Below are positions 48,901 through 60,900 of a stretch of 64,000 nucleotides of DNA, in pieces (within the stretch, counting starts at the first letter, position 1; each line of letters starts with the position of its first letter). The notes beneath the pieces were generated by a model, which was not told the DNA's origin, searched no databases, and saw only the letters and a program-made list of their open reading frames with translations. The stretch spans positions 567,916 through 631,915 of the forward strand of contig FN648564.1 of NCBI GenBank assembly GCA_000310025.1, read 5' to 3'. Both the position numbers and the translations under genes were made by a program. Origin of the DNA: Ectocarpus siliculosus (taxonomy: Eukaryota; Sar; Phaeophyceae; Ectocarpales; Ectocarpaceae).

Positions 48901-51900
48901 CGAGACACGATGAGTTCTCTGAAGTCATGTCGCCGATTTCCCCACATTGAGACCAAAACTAGTTATCGTTCGAAGTATGCTGTATTACATAGTAGCCAGT
49001 TGTGTCGATTTGCAGTTCGTTGTACACGTATTGAATTTTTTGAGCGAGCGGCAGCTAAGTTGATGAGAGATTGATATGTTAACACACCATTACAAGGCGA
49101 ATCTTTTAGGCACTAAGCTACATAATTTTCGTCAGGTCTTCTTTAGGAAATCACGCATACATGTTATGGATTCTTGGCGTACAGAAGCCAGAGTACAATT
49201 TTGGTGTAGAACATAATATTTGGTATCTTATTTTCCATGGGGGTGATTTATGATTTTATTTCTTTACTTATGGGAATACGGGGCAAGTAAGGGTAGATTA
49301 AGAGCGAAATGACAGGGTGTATATTGTCGAAGAAAGTACAGATAACCAACGATGTTGGTATCAACGCAGGTAGCCACTGTGGTATCAATTAGGATGTGAT
49401 GATTGATTTGAATGTATGTGCTATTAGAGACATGAGGATATTTGAATGGAGCTCACAGTTTTAATAGGTACTCCTCGCAAGAAAATACGCGCAGTGTGGA
49501 TGAATTCTTGTAGGACATCCCGAGGAAATAAAACTTGAAACATCACAACTGGGACACTCGACAATAGAGTAATGCATAACACTCGACAATAGAATAATGG
49601 ACGATGGATAAGAACGGCAACGAGTTGCCTAATTTCCCACTAGCAAGGGGGAACACAGTGACCCGTGTCCCTTGCAAAAATATCATTGCTGTAACCAAAT
49701 TCTTCTAATAATCTCGGATCCCAAATGACGTCATATGACCCAGTGAAACTTCTTCTAAAACTTAGACCCAGTGACGTCACATGACCAGGTGAAAATACAA
49801 CACCTCGACGGCCTCCAAATCTGCAGTTGAGCCCATGGTCGGGAAGCCCCTTTCGCACATTCCCAGTTTGATCCCTACCGCAAGCCTCCCATACATTGTG
49901 TTCGGAGCAACCGGCATTCGGATCCCTGCCGTGGTACCACATATATATATAGCCCCTCCGATAGGACTTGAGGCAAGGCGGGAAGGCTGTATCGGGTTTC
50001 GTGCTAAGGTGCTCTCCCATATTGACCTCGTGGCTGACACACATGACATCGTCTTCGCTGCTGATCGCTGTACATCCAGGTGGGTAATTTCTACTACGTG
50101 TTGTATCCTTCGCCTACTCCGTAACATGTCCACACCAGACCACTGCTCCACACGGAGAGACCAACTGCTACTCGCTGCTGCTGCTGACCTTCATGACGGA
50201 TGCTCTACGACATGATTACGACATGGTTGCGACAAGATATCTCGACAAACCGCTTTGAGGAACACCAGGCAGGGAAGTTGACAACAACCACCACACACAT
50301 TGGATGTAAATCATTTGAAAACTTTCATGCTCTACTGATGGTGTTTACCAACACCCAACATAATATAATAATACAAGAAACAAGCTAACATGATGCAACC
50401 TGAATGCTATGCCCTACCTACCATGCACCACGTATACCATTCTCATCTACTGCTGTATAAACATCACTGATGCGTTACCCCAAACAAAGGATCAAAAACG
50501 ATTTGTAAATTCAAAAAAACGGCGGGAAACACCTGCTGTCCGTGAAATTCAAAAATCTGTAGATGATTTGAAAAACGAGTGATGATGTACTGCTTGCTGT
50601 AGACTTCGTTCCACCTTCCATGATTTTTACAATATTATTCCTAATATGTCTAAAAAACCAGCAAGCTGTCAATAGACACTTGCGCCGTGTCCCCTGTGAA
50701 GGTTACATTTTACAATAATACACGACACAACGGAGGGATTCCCCCCGATATTTTGTCGTTGACCCAGTAGAGCACTACAGGGGATGTATTGTAAAATGTA
50801 AGTTACCCATCTATCTATACAGATGTTTTTGTACTTAGCACCAGCTGGCATCACTGGTATAAATCATCAGTGTTGTATAAAATACTCGAAATAAGTCCAG
50901 TACCCAGCCGGTTTCCCTCCACTCACTGAAAAGACTCCACCACATCCCGTTCGACTGTGGGTATATCTCGAATGGGTAGTCTTTCGGTGTGTGCTTTTAT
51001 TATTCCTTAACTGTTGTTCGCATTAGTGCCGGTTGCCCGATTTAGTGCCGGTGAACGGTCTGGGCACACACCGGCACTAAATAGGGCCCAGTACTGCTGT
51101 ACACTGCTTGCTGTACGTAGGTATGTATGTGGAAGCCCCATGCTTGTGGCGGGCGGCGCCTCGAGATCGTAAACAAACCTGAGACCATATGGTTCATAGA
51201 CAATGCTGCCGGCTGCATGTAGACTATGCCATACATACCTCATTGCTTTCGAAGACGAAACCAGCCGCACCGAAGTTGACCCTGGTTCCCTTGGGAATTT
51301 CGAAGATGACTCCCTTGATCCACATGATGGTCTCTGCAAAGATGAAGACGTCGCCGTAGCCCTGGGCCACCTCGATGATCTGTTGTTGGCAGCAATACAA
51401 TCAATCATTGTTTGCTTTTACCCGTGCGAGAGTCGAATTAGCTTGGCTGTCAGGGCTCTGAGTGAGACAGAGACAGATGGAAGAGCAGCAATCTATGTAC
51501 AGCAGCAGCAGCAGTCCACATGCAGTCCGTAGATAGTTCAAGAAGAGCCGCAGCACCGTCTGATCTGCGGGCAACATCGCCTATGAGCAATAATTCTACG
51601 GGAGAATATTAGCCGAATGCCAAACACCTGAAGATCAGGCAGACATTGTATGGTGAACAAAAATGAAGCTGCCATCATTTCATCACTGATCTGATGGGTA
51701 GATGTGCCAAGCCCTACAGGATTTCCCATAGTGTGTGGCAGCGCCAGACCAAATCATGTAGACTACGTGAATTGCGCCTGTTTTTTTAATACTACATACA
51801 GTTGTACCAGTATATATCAGATGAACAAAGAAGGCAGAGAGAGCGAAGGATGTGGCAATCGATCAACGTTCTTCCCTCATCGCGTTGCGGAAATCATGCA

Positions 51901-52392
51901 TAAGTGGAACACCTGGCGTGGATGGATCGCATCACGGGCGGTTGGCTTTTGAGCCTGCCAAAAGATCTCCGAGCGTACTTTCGGGTGGTTCGGTGCCAGA
52001 GGCTGAAGCCCGACACCTCGATAAGTTGCAACGAACTCAGCAAGCACGCGGTTGGAGAGAGAGACATGCACACACGCAGAAGATGCAGGCATCGGAAAGA
52101 AGTTCATCACACTTTTACGGCTGCGACTCTCACACACCTTGGTCTCAGCGCAGACAATGTCGCCCATAATGGCAACGGAGCCGCGAACGAGTGTCCTGTC
52201 CATCACGAGATCGTCGCAGCTGTAGATGTACTTGGCGTCCTCCGCTGTTGGATCCCCCCCGTCTTGGGCAGGGGTGTCAGCTGAGGTGATGAGCACCACT
52301 AGCACGACCAGCAGCCGAACAAGGTTCTTCGCCACCGTGACGAGGCCCGGAGGGCGGCGGTCTCGCCGAGGAGAGGAGATGGCAGAGGCCAT
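38780..52392 (-). CDS. Modular secreted protein, paralogue B (shortened, about 8 exons)
   Basis: Exons on the minus strand are 52392-52138 (ATG, signal peptide LVRLLVVLVVLITSADTPAQ), 51379-51239 (b), 45595-45506 (c), 43180-42950 (head-only a), 41592-41095 (a), 40526-40392 (b), 39730-39638 (c) and 39133-38780 (head-only a running to a TAG). All lengths are multiples of three, giving about 598 aa. Compared with A it lacks the module 2 tail, b and c, and everything after module 4. Its last exon reads on through NADADVIDVTSDGG into a unique C terminus; an alternative donor (CGCAG|GTAGTA) overlaps the stop codon. The intron between exons 2 and 3 holds a 5-kb retroelement, and the next intron a 1.4-kb insertion. 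The open frames suggest a functional short paralogue, but transcription is untested. Confidence 0.62.
42898..42941. repeat. (AAC)n microsatellite at the truncated module 2 'a' exon of gene B
   Basis: About 14 AAC units directly past the donor of the exon at 42950. In A the same place encodes the SCGDL tail, so the array marks the point where the tail is lost. A poor remnant, ICQELR in gene sense, is at about 42730. Confidence 0.9.
43441..44820. mobile_element. 1.4-kb insertion with GGCGGTAC arrays (probable non-autonomous element)
   Basis: Absent from the matching intron of A: the flanks 43420-43440 and 44821 onward join at about 29090-29100 there. Both ends (43485-43720 and 44500-44800) are packed with variants of ATGGCGGTACT and GGTACCGCC, like subterminal arrays of transposase binding sites. 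No transposase and no clear terminal inverted repeat were found. The interior holds a tRNA-like unit at 44396-44456. Confidence 0.55.
44396..44456 (-). tRNA. tRNA-like Pol III unit (degenerate)
   Basis: The minus strand has an A-box-like TGTCTAGTGCACG, a perfect B box GGTTCGAGTCC, a 6-bp anticodon-type stem (CACGTT/AACGTG) with a 10-base loop, and a run of six T directly after the 3' end. It is 61 bases long with a short D arm and imperfect acceptor pairing, so it is more likely a tRNA-derived sequence or pseudogene than a working tRNA. Confidence 0.35.
45881..45926. repeat. Direct repeat, left end of the Penelope-like insertion
   Basis: 46 bases identical to 50940-50985, beginning CCACATCCCGTTCGACTGTG. 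Penelope elements often carry such LTR-like flanking repeats. Confidence 0.85.
48483..48606. other. Assembly gap (124 N)
   Basis: A run of N inside the reverse-transcriptase region. Its true size is unknown. Confidence 0.99.
50940..50985. repeat. Direct repeat, right end of the Penelope-like insertion
   Basis: Identical partner of 45881-45926. Beyond both copies lie TAGTGCCGG motifs (45.96-46.08 and 51.02-51.08 kb). Confidence 0.85.
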
Positions 52393-52844
52393 CACGGTGC
52401 GGTGTTGTTCCGTGTTCTGGTTGCTTCTATCAATCTTCTTGCTTTCCGTGGAGAGCAAAAGAGAGGAGTGAGAGAGGCAAGGCAGTGTGTAGGGGTGGAG
52501 CAACAGGCAACAGCATCGGAGGAACGGGCTACAGGCAGGTGGGATCCACAACTTGGAATCAATTTGCATTCTTGCATAAAATAATTTGAACCCTGAGCAA
52601 ATTCGCTGTGGTTCCCAGACCAAAATTACCCGTCGTGGGCAGAGGTCGTGCGCACCTCCGAACGATGAGGTACGCGGCATATATGGGAGACTGGAAGGCC
52701 CAAAGAGAAATGTGTCTCTCCAGCAAAACTGTGGTAATCTTCGAGGGATTCAACACGGACGGGCGCAGGCCGCTCCGCATTCACCCGTTCACCCGCTAGT
52801 CTAAGTTTAGTTTCGTGTGGCCGGACAATCTATTTTATTTTTCT

Positions 52845-52882
52845 TCACGTTGCTTCACGTTGCTTCACGTTGCTTCACGTGC
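52845..52882. repeat. Short tandem decamer upstream of gene B
   Basis: TTGCTTCACG is repeated three to four times here, once in the matching upstream region of A (near 32260). Confidence 0.8.
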
Positions 52883-53564
52883 AGTCATCGCGTCTTGCGG
52901 ACCTCATTTTTTTTTTTTCTTATCGGCTGGGTTTTCCGTTCATTTTTGTCTTGAATACATCAACGAACCTCAGCTACCCGGGTTGTTATGTTGACTACTG
53001 CGTGATGTGCCGTATGTCAACAATCGGCCGAGCTATCGGAATGTTTGACAATAACCCGAAGGTGATGACTTCTTCTCCCGTGTCAATAGAGTATCTACAT
53101 ACATACCTGGCATACCTGCGGTGGCACCTTCACCTCGTTTCTCACCCCCACCCCTTTCGTTTGAAACTGCCGCACGACTACGGTAGAGTGGGGGGGCGGG
53201 ATATATATCAGAGAATAATGATCGTCTTGAAGTAAGTGTGGCATATCGAACTACTGTACAATCGTTGGTCAAGGGCGACCCATTTTTCTGGGTCAATTTT
53301 ACTTCTATTTTTTCCTTGAATAAAAGGATACATGTGTGTGTCTGGTAGCTATTCATTGCAATCGACGGGTTTAATTGTGAAAACAACAACAACAAGCACG
53401 GATACACGGTAAACCGTGGGCTTTATTGGAGGGTGGTTTGTCCCATCCGTACTAGTCTACTCTAGAAGCCTCTTTAGACTATGTTCTCTTCGGTGCAGAC
53501 CATCTTGCCGCTGACGCACCCGCTGGTATCACACAGGCAGGGTTTGTTCACCTTTCTTACCTTT

Positions 53565-53625
53565 GGCGATGGTGGAGGGGTCCGGTTTGAGGTGGCCGCT
53601 CACTGCTCGGATTCGGTGGTAATGG
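53565..53625 (+). pseudogene. Fragment of enoyl reductase exon 2
   Basis: These 61 bases match 9578-9638 in the enoyl reductase gene with about four differences, encoding GDGGGVRFEVAAHCSDSV against GDGGGVGFEVAAHCSVSV. No other exon follows. It lies exactly where the A/B homology stops, so it marks a duplication junction. Confidence 0.8.
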
Positions 53626-54997
53626 TGTTAATGGCGGCATGGTGCGCGAGGGCGCCCGTCACTTTCATTCGATGCCTTCCGCTGGCAGGAAAGGTTCAGG
53701 TGCATGGATGCACCACATTGACTTGCTTTCTTGAGACGCCTTGTTTTGACACTTTTCAATAAATATTTCGATTTTTTCGCTCCAGCAACTCTGAGCGCCA
53801 ATCTACACCGTTCAGTGAGTATGTGTGATGCGCCAGTCGGGGGCACACAGGATGATTTCTTCCACCTCTTCTCCGGCAATTCTTACTCCATTTTTCGACG
53901 CGGGAAGGGCTTAAAGCCCCGCTCTTGTTTGTGTTCACTGGCAACTACTGTATGCTTCACTTTGACACTTTACGGTTGTTCACTCCGGATAACTCAAGAC
54001 CCCCAACCTAGAGCCAGAAGGTTAGCGAGGAAAGCAACCGAATCCATCAACCACTGTTGTCTTGTGGCCGAGCCTACAGTCGTCTCCGCTTTGAAGGCAC
54101 TCGACTTACGGGAACTCCCCGTGGTAAACAAACATTTTTTTTCAGAAGCGTGATGCTCCGTGAACGCAAACCGTGGTACATTGGGGAGTATCATTTCTAC
54201 TTCGCGCCCCCCCTGAAAAAATGAAACGTGCCGGAAGGCGGCAACTATTAAATCGTGCTCCGCGAGGTCTGCGTGTCTGTGCAGCTGTTTATGTACCTAT
54301 GTGGGTATGCGAGATTCCTTTCGAGCGAGGACGAAGACAAGTGGTGCAATCCATCATCGATCACAGAGAGAGGTGTGGTACACTCCATTCATTCTCTCTT
54401 GTTGAGCAGTTTGGTTGGTCCTACTTGTACAAGGGAAGGGGGGAACGGAAGAGTTGGGAACATGCGAAAAGCTCAAGATACGAACCACATCGATATAAAG
54501 GGGACTCGGCCGTTTTCTTGGGCCAATATCAGAGGTTGATCCTTGCCCCGACCTTGATGATTCTAAGCTGCCGGCCCATACCTTCGATCGCTGTGAATCC
54601 GTCCACATACTATTTGGAATCTGATGTCAAGCGTAGCGGAAGGGCAAGGGAAATGCAACACACGATTCGAGATTTTTTGTGGAAGAAGTAAAATATTTCT
54701 CGTGTCCTTGTTGTGCTCTACTGATGGAATACCTCTCAGAGGAACCAGTGGTGTGTTCATTGCGTGCCACCGTCGACCAGGCTGTTGGTATTTCATTCCT
54801 TCTAGCTAATAGCCAAAATTGAAAACATCGGACTACTTGATTGAGCGTAACAAGTATCGCATCAACTTGCGGAACGCTTCCACTATTGTGCTCACTGTTT
54901 TTCGTATGCGGCCGTGCTTGTGGAGCCGCATCATTGGTCGCATGGCACGCCTCCATCGACCCCGGGGAGGGTGAGATAATGTCCCCTGACGCCTACC
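53626..54997. other. No feature recognised between duplications B and C
   Basis: Open frames up to 172 codons (54173-54691, plus) lack motifs or conservation. No alignment to the rest of the window was seen. Confidence 0.4.
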
Positions 54998-57900
54998 ACC
55001 CCCCAAGGATATCGTAACGATCTTCTTGTAGTTCATTCAGTGGTTAGATGCGTCCTTTGTTGGTCGTCCTGCCGTTCCCCTTACACCTGTCACACAGTAC
55101 GAACCCCGTGAATCAATACCGTCGCGGGCCCATCGGTTGAGAGACTCAAGAGCTTGCCCTACAAGAACGACAGATTTTGTGTGTACGTCATGCTTCTTTG
55201 GATATGTCTTCAGCGTGATTAGTGGTTCCTTTGGTGGAATGTATGTGACCTACTCGCAGCGGCCGTTTTTCGTGAGTTTCCGTTTAGCAGGCGCTCTCGG
55301 GCATTCGGATGCGGATAGAGGCTCTTTCGTGTGCAAATATAGGAACCTTGCATTGAATGCAAGTGTAGACTATCATTCATTTATCGCGCAGAACCGAACT
55401 TCACTTTGTGAAATGACGACGACTCCCTCCATGTTCCAGCATTTCTGGCCGTGTAATACCGGGTACTTCTTTTGGGAACAGTCGTGCAGTAAACGGATGG
55501 TGTTCTGTGTAGCATTTTCAGGCAAGTCGCGTGTTGTCCTGCTGTGAACTATTGCTGCTTGCGCACATGGCTGGACGCTCTGGAGGAAGTGAAAATCCCA
55601 TTTCCCGACGACCTCCCGGTCGGATTCGAGCCATCACTCCTTTTCATAGTGACCGGGGTGCTGTGCTTATGGGGCATAGTACTCCTGGCTGACTCGGATA
55701 GAGCAACCGAGGCGATCGTCGCCACACTCAAAGCATCGTTCGGCATCACGTACGAAGTGCAATACTGTTCATCATCTGGCCTGTATTGAAAAAATAAAAG
55801 TTCATCACGCCATCTTCTCGGCCGCACACCTTCCCTCATTGTGTCACGACATTTTTGGACGGGACCACACTCTTCGCATGTGAACCCACCGTGAAATCTA
55901 CTGTGTACATCACACCCTACTATGTATGAATGTACTCACGCCCTCTTCTTGTTTGTAGCTGCGTGCTCGAAGGTCACACTCAAGGTGGTCCTCCCGACCG
56001 AAACTGGTACATTTTTTGCAGAACGAGAGCCCCGCATCGATGTATTGTCATTCATACGAACCTCAGCCCTGCTCGTTTCGTGCGCCGAAGCATACAGCGT
56101 GCTGAACCGCAAGTTCTCATCGAGAGAACTAGTGTATTTACTACAAAAAGACATCGGTAATTATAGGTCATGAGGAGTGCGGAGTATCGCCTTCCGGCCG
56201 GCACACGCACCATTATTGACTCCCCCCCCCCCAACGCCCATATCGGACAGACAATTTGCACGTGTCAACCACCAACAGCCAACAGCAAACAAGCACGGGT
56301 CAAGAGCACTAGCGACGGCTGCTCGCTCGCTAGCTGCGGACTTGTTACGCCAGGAAGAAGACTGAAGTAAGCCCAGGGGCGAAAGGTACACCATGCAACC
56401 TGCGATCTCATACTTTCAGCGAGTGCGTACACCTCGACCGACGTTATCGAAAAAAACTACCACATACTAACCAGCACACCAGAGGGATAGTGACAGGCGC
56501 CATCCGCCGAAAAGGAAATCGGGCCCCCACTGTAGCTGAATAATCATATTAAAGAAAATAAATCGACTACTTTCTTGCAAAATAACACGCCCAGAACCAT
56601 CGTCCAAGAAGTATCGCAAGAAACAAATCAGTTCGAACTCCGATATTTTTTCGCCACACCTCCCCGGATCTTTTTTACTCTCCTCGTCAATCGATTCCGG
56701 AGGGGTACAATCAACCCAATTGAAACACATAAACTGGTCCGTCGTGCTTCGTTTGTTTAATCCATGCCGACGTCAAACTCCAAGATCTTAGCAGAGGATA
56801 TTTCGACCCCGTCACCCACTCTCAAACAAAATTCGGATATCTACCGCGGGTGTCGGAAACAGAACTCACACGTACCTAGCGCGTGTCCCACATCAAACGG
56901 TTGCGGGTTTTCTCTGTCGACGTCCCACCCCCACACAAACACGCCGTCTAGCTGCACTTCGAAGCCCTTCTCCGCGACGTGGAGAGAGTATCCAAAGCTA
57001 ACGATCCCGTCGACGCCGTTGCTGCCCCCGCTGCCGTTGCGTTCTCTGCGCAGGCGGTGTCGCCGGATGATTCTTCCCAGCGTCGCCAGCGGGTTGGCCT
57101 TCCGCAGCTGTTTCTCGAGCCAGCCCCCCTGCCCCCCACTCGGGTTTCGCTTCTCAACGACGATACGTCCCCCGACCGTCACCACCTAGACAGAGGGCGG
57201 CGGTAGTATGGCGGAAAGGTAATCATCTCAAATATCTAGTGTGGACGTCGTACACCTCTGTATCCTGTACTCTAGTCCAGTGTACGAACGAGACTGGTCG
57301 ATGATGCAATACTCGTACATGCGTTGCAAGGTTGTCAGACGTAATTCTCCTGCGGCACTTCATAGAACGAAAATCAAAATGATCAACCCGTGCGTTGAGC
57401 CGCGGTGTCGTGTTGGGGTTAGCGACAAACAAGATGCCGAAAAACGGGTAAGGGTAAAAACACTTGGCGTGGGAGCTCTAAAAATATAGCGTTCTTGATC
57501 TGTGTCGAAGCATGAAGCGTCAAGGACAGCGCGATGAGCGGAGCGATGCAGTCGGACGTGCGGCACTCACTGCACACACACGCCACGGCGGGGATTTTCC
57601 GAGGACCTACGAGAGAGAATGCACGGCTGCCGGGATACACGTGTTTGTGGGAATGCTGATTGCATGACCTCATGGCGATACTTGATTTAAAGCAAAAAAA
57701 AATGATCAATTCCTTCCATTCCTTCCACTCACCACGTCCCCCGTCTTCGTAACCTGGAGCACGATGTCGTCCCCAAAGTACCGCTGCGGTGGCCTACCGG
57801 GGACGTTCTTGGCCACTGCTGCTGTTGCCTCATTTTTGTCATCGTTGCTGCTGCTTCCGCCGGTACCGCTGCTTCTGTCTTCGCTATCGTCGCTGTCGGT

Positions 57901-60900
57901 GGCCCTTCGGCCCTTCGATGAGCGGCTGCGGCGGCCCGCTGTTGAGGAAAGGTTGGCGAGAATTCCAAGACCAAGCGGTGCTATGTCTTCGATTTCTTGC
58001 TTTGATTCAAAGTTTGTGTTTCTAACTTTTAACAATACGGTATGTACGCCCCATCGCACGGTTGGTAGCACAGACTTGTGAGCAAGGAATGCGCTTTTGC
58101 GTGTGTCAAGCTGGTCGGGCTCTATCCTGGACCTAGAACTCAAAACTCTTCGACGGCAACAAACAAACAACGAGAAAAGCAACATTTCCCCGTCAGCAAG
58201 GGTTGTCTCGAACTCCTGTGCCAAAATTTGCAGTGCCACGTAGCACTCTTTCCCCCCCCGTTCTTGCGAAAAACACCAACAATCCCATACTTACCAATTT
58301 TCGAATTAAGTTCACGTAGGACTCACGTACCACGGGTGTAATCCCCCCCCCCCCGCAACAACCGATTCTCTTGGTCAAAACAACTCAAGTATTTCGCGGT
58401 CTCGCGTCACCATCGCCTAAACCTGAAAGCCAGTGGGGGAGGGGAGTGAAACAGAGGGTTTCCTAACAAATCCAGGGGCAAAGTAAGCAGGTTTAAACGC
58501 ACCTTCAGCCGTGCTCTCTGGTTGCTGCTGCGCGACGTTCTCTTCCTTGTCCTCGTCCTTGTCCTTGTTCACGTCCGACTTCTTCTTCCTCTCGCGAAGA
58601 AACTCTTGGAGTGTTCTCTCCATCTCGGCGACGACGTCTGCTGTCGGTTCCGTGGCCTCTCTCTCTTCGTCCTCGAGCACCTTCGACATCTCAAACCGTT
58701 TCCTCCTGCCGGGGATAGAGCGCATGGCCTGTGCCGGGTCGGCGGCGGCCAGTACCTTGAGGTCGGCGCGCTGGTCTCCACCGTCGTAGTCGGGGTTCAG
58801 GCCCGACAAGATGTTTTCCGTGCTGAGTGTCCCCGAGGGCCGGTTCTCGACGGCTTGGACCATCTCTTCGCGGAAAAACCGGTACCGCTGCGGGCCTGTG
58901 TGAAGCAAGCTGCCATCGAACCCCATGGCCATCACGTGCTTCTCGTCTAGACTGGTCATCGTGGACGGGAAGCGTAGCTCCTCGCCCACCTTCCCGAATC
59001 GTCAGAAAGTCAACAAACGCGGACAACAAACGCAGGCGCAAGATTGAGAACGCTACAACAGCAAGCACATCGCGTTGGCAAACCCGGTCATGTGTAAAGA
59101 GAGTGCGCATACCGCGCGAAGGGGAGGCGAGGGGAGGGCATTACATCGGACATATGAGAAGCGGCAATCACGTGATGAGCGGAAGAGACGTGTCTACGAA
59201 AAATAACTGTGGAGGAAACAGAACGGAGAAATAATGAAATAATAGAAATGAACACGCAGGCAGCCAGAAAACGAAGCGGAAGCAGCATCGAGCGTCATCC
59301 GTACCACTACAGCAGACCGGTGGCTAGACAAAAGACGGGTCTAACCAGGCAACCTGAGCCCAGCCAGAAGCTATCACATCTACCGTGCACTCGTTTCGAA
59401 ACGAAAAAACGCAAGTTCTAGCGGGGTTTCAGGCTTGAGGGCATCTTCCGTGAAGGGAAGTTGTCATTCACCGTAATGTAGGACGGACTTAGTAGCTGTC
59501 GGTCTTGGAACGTGTGCTGAGCTGATGGAGAAAACAACGAAGAAAACTCCCCAGCAGTGGTAGAGGGCGGTGTGGTTCCCGCGCGCTGCCTGCCCTGCTG
59601 CTGCTCGCCCTGCTGCTCTTGGTGCTGCTGCTCATGGTGCTGCTGCTCGAGCTGTCGCCGTGTACGAAGCCGGCTGAGGACGTGCAGCCGCATCCAGGAG
59701 GGGTTCTCCGGGTAGGGTATCAAGACGGCCGACATGCCGGAGGTCGTGTAGCGGGCGTGGCAGTCGAAGAAGAACTCGCCTCCCGTCTGAACATGCACCA
59801 GGGAGTTGTTGTCTTCCTGTGATTGATTTAACGAGAGAGAAGCGATACCGGAGGTCGTCGAGCGAATGGGGAAGTAAGAAGGGAAAATTGTGGCGCAATG
59901 GAGCCGGCATTCCGTTCCTACCGCCTCATCCACAGAACGTATTGTGTGTCTGTGACAATGGTTGTTCGATTAAATACGTTTAGCGGAAGGAAGGTGCCGG
60001 CGTGCCACCTCGGAGTTTGATATGGCGGACACAGTGCGACTCTCTCACCGGACGAAAAAAACAAAAAACGACGTATGCATCACACCAGTTCCGCTCAGGT
60101 CGCTCCAAGCATTGCCGAGCAAATCAAATGAAACATGTTATTTCGAAGTATGTAGTAGAGGAAGCAATACTTGGAGATTTCGAGCAAGAAATGGGGACTA
60201 CTGCAGATTTCTTCCCTTTTCGAGCTAGGTGGTTCAACTCAGCGTTTCATGTCTGGGCACAACTAGAAGCAACGAGACGGTGGTTTTAGGCAAGTGTGAC
60301 ACTACTCGGCGGACATTGAAGAGAGGGGAGGGGAAGAGTAGTTTCAGAGGGGAGGAGAAGGGTAGTTTTTCCTCTTTACGCTGTAGGCACTTATAGACGC
60401 TCAGAATTAGTCGTGACGGCAAGCGAACGACCAACACAGCAAATGACCATCCACCGCAGTCGCCATGGTAACATCACGACAGCACACGTGACTATGCACC
60501 TCAGATCCATCCTGGGGAACGGGGCCCTGCCCGTGGGCGTGCAATCCCACGTATCCCTGAGGCTCCACGGTGAAAATCGCTCCGGAGACCCCCTGCAACG
60601 CGGGAACACCAGCAGCAGCATCGCCTTGCTACGTTAAATGCAAACATGACAATTTGAGAGCACCGGAATTGCCACAACAACAACAAGAACAACAACAACA
60701 TGAACAAGAAAAAGCGAAGAGCTTACGGACAACGTATCGTGCGTGCATCTGGTTGCAAACGTGCCTTGGTGAGTATTTCAAAGACGAGAGGTAGTCTTCC
60801 ATCACATACACCCAGCTAACTTGCGTGGTTTCTGGCACATTATGGCCTACCGAACCTCGGTATTTTTTTTTGAAGAGCAAACAAACCCCCTCACCGGCCT

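Larger units (their letters stand above)
45881..50985 (+). mobile_element. Penelope-like reverse-transcriptase element inserted in a gene B intron
   Basis: The insertion is absent from the matching place in A. It is bounded by identical 46-bp direct repeats (45881-45926 and 50940-50985). The reverse transcriptase lies on the plus strand at about 47640-49070: LPKLHK, ETYDFVAMYTSIPL and YRQSSGIFMG before the assembly gap, and the catalytic RYIDDI after it, all fitting the Penelope class better than LINE or LTR classes. No GIY-YIG nuclease was recognised. It looks broken, with a few interruptions, and part is hidden by the gap. Confidence 0.6.
38850..53555. repeat. Segmental duplication, right member of the A/B pair
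   Basis: Block-wise alignment with 24050-32800 as described there. The right edge ends abruptly at about 53560, where a short piece of enoyl reductase exon begins. Confidence 0.85.

Noticed and set aside
49640-50151. Overlapping minus-strand frames within the tail of the Penelope-like insertion
   Set aside because: No recognisable domain; could not be tied to the element or to a host gene.
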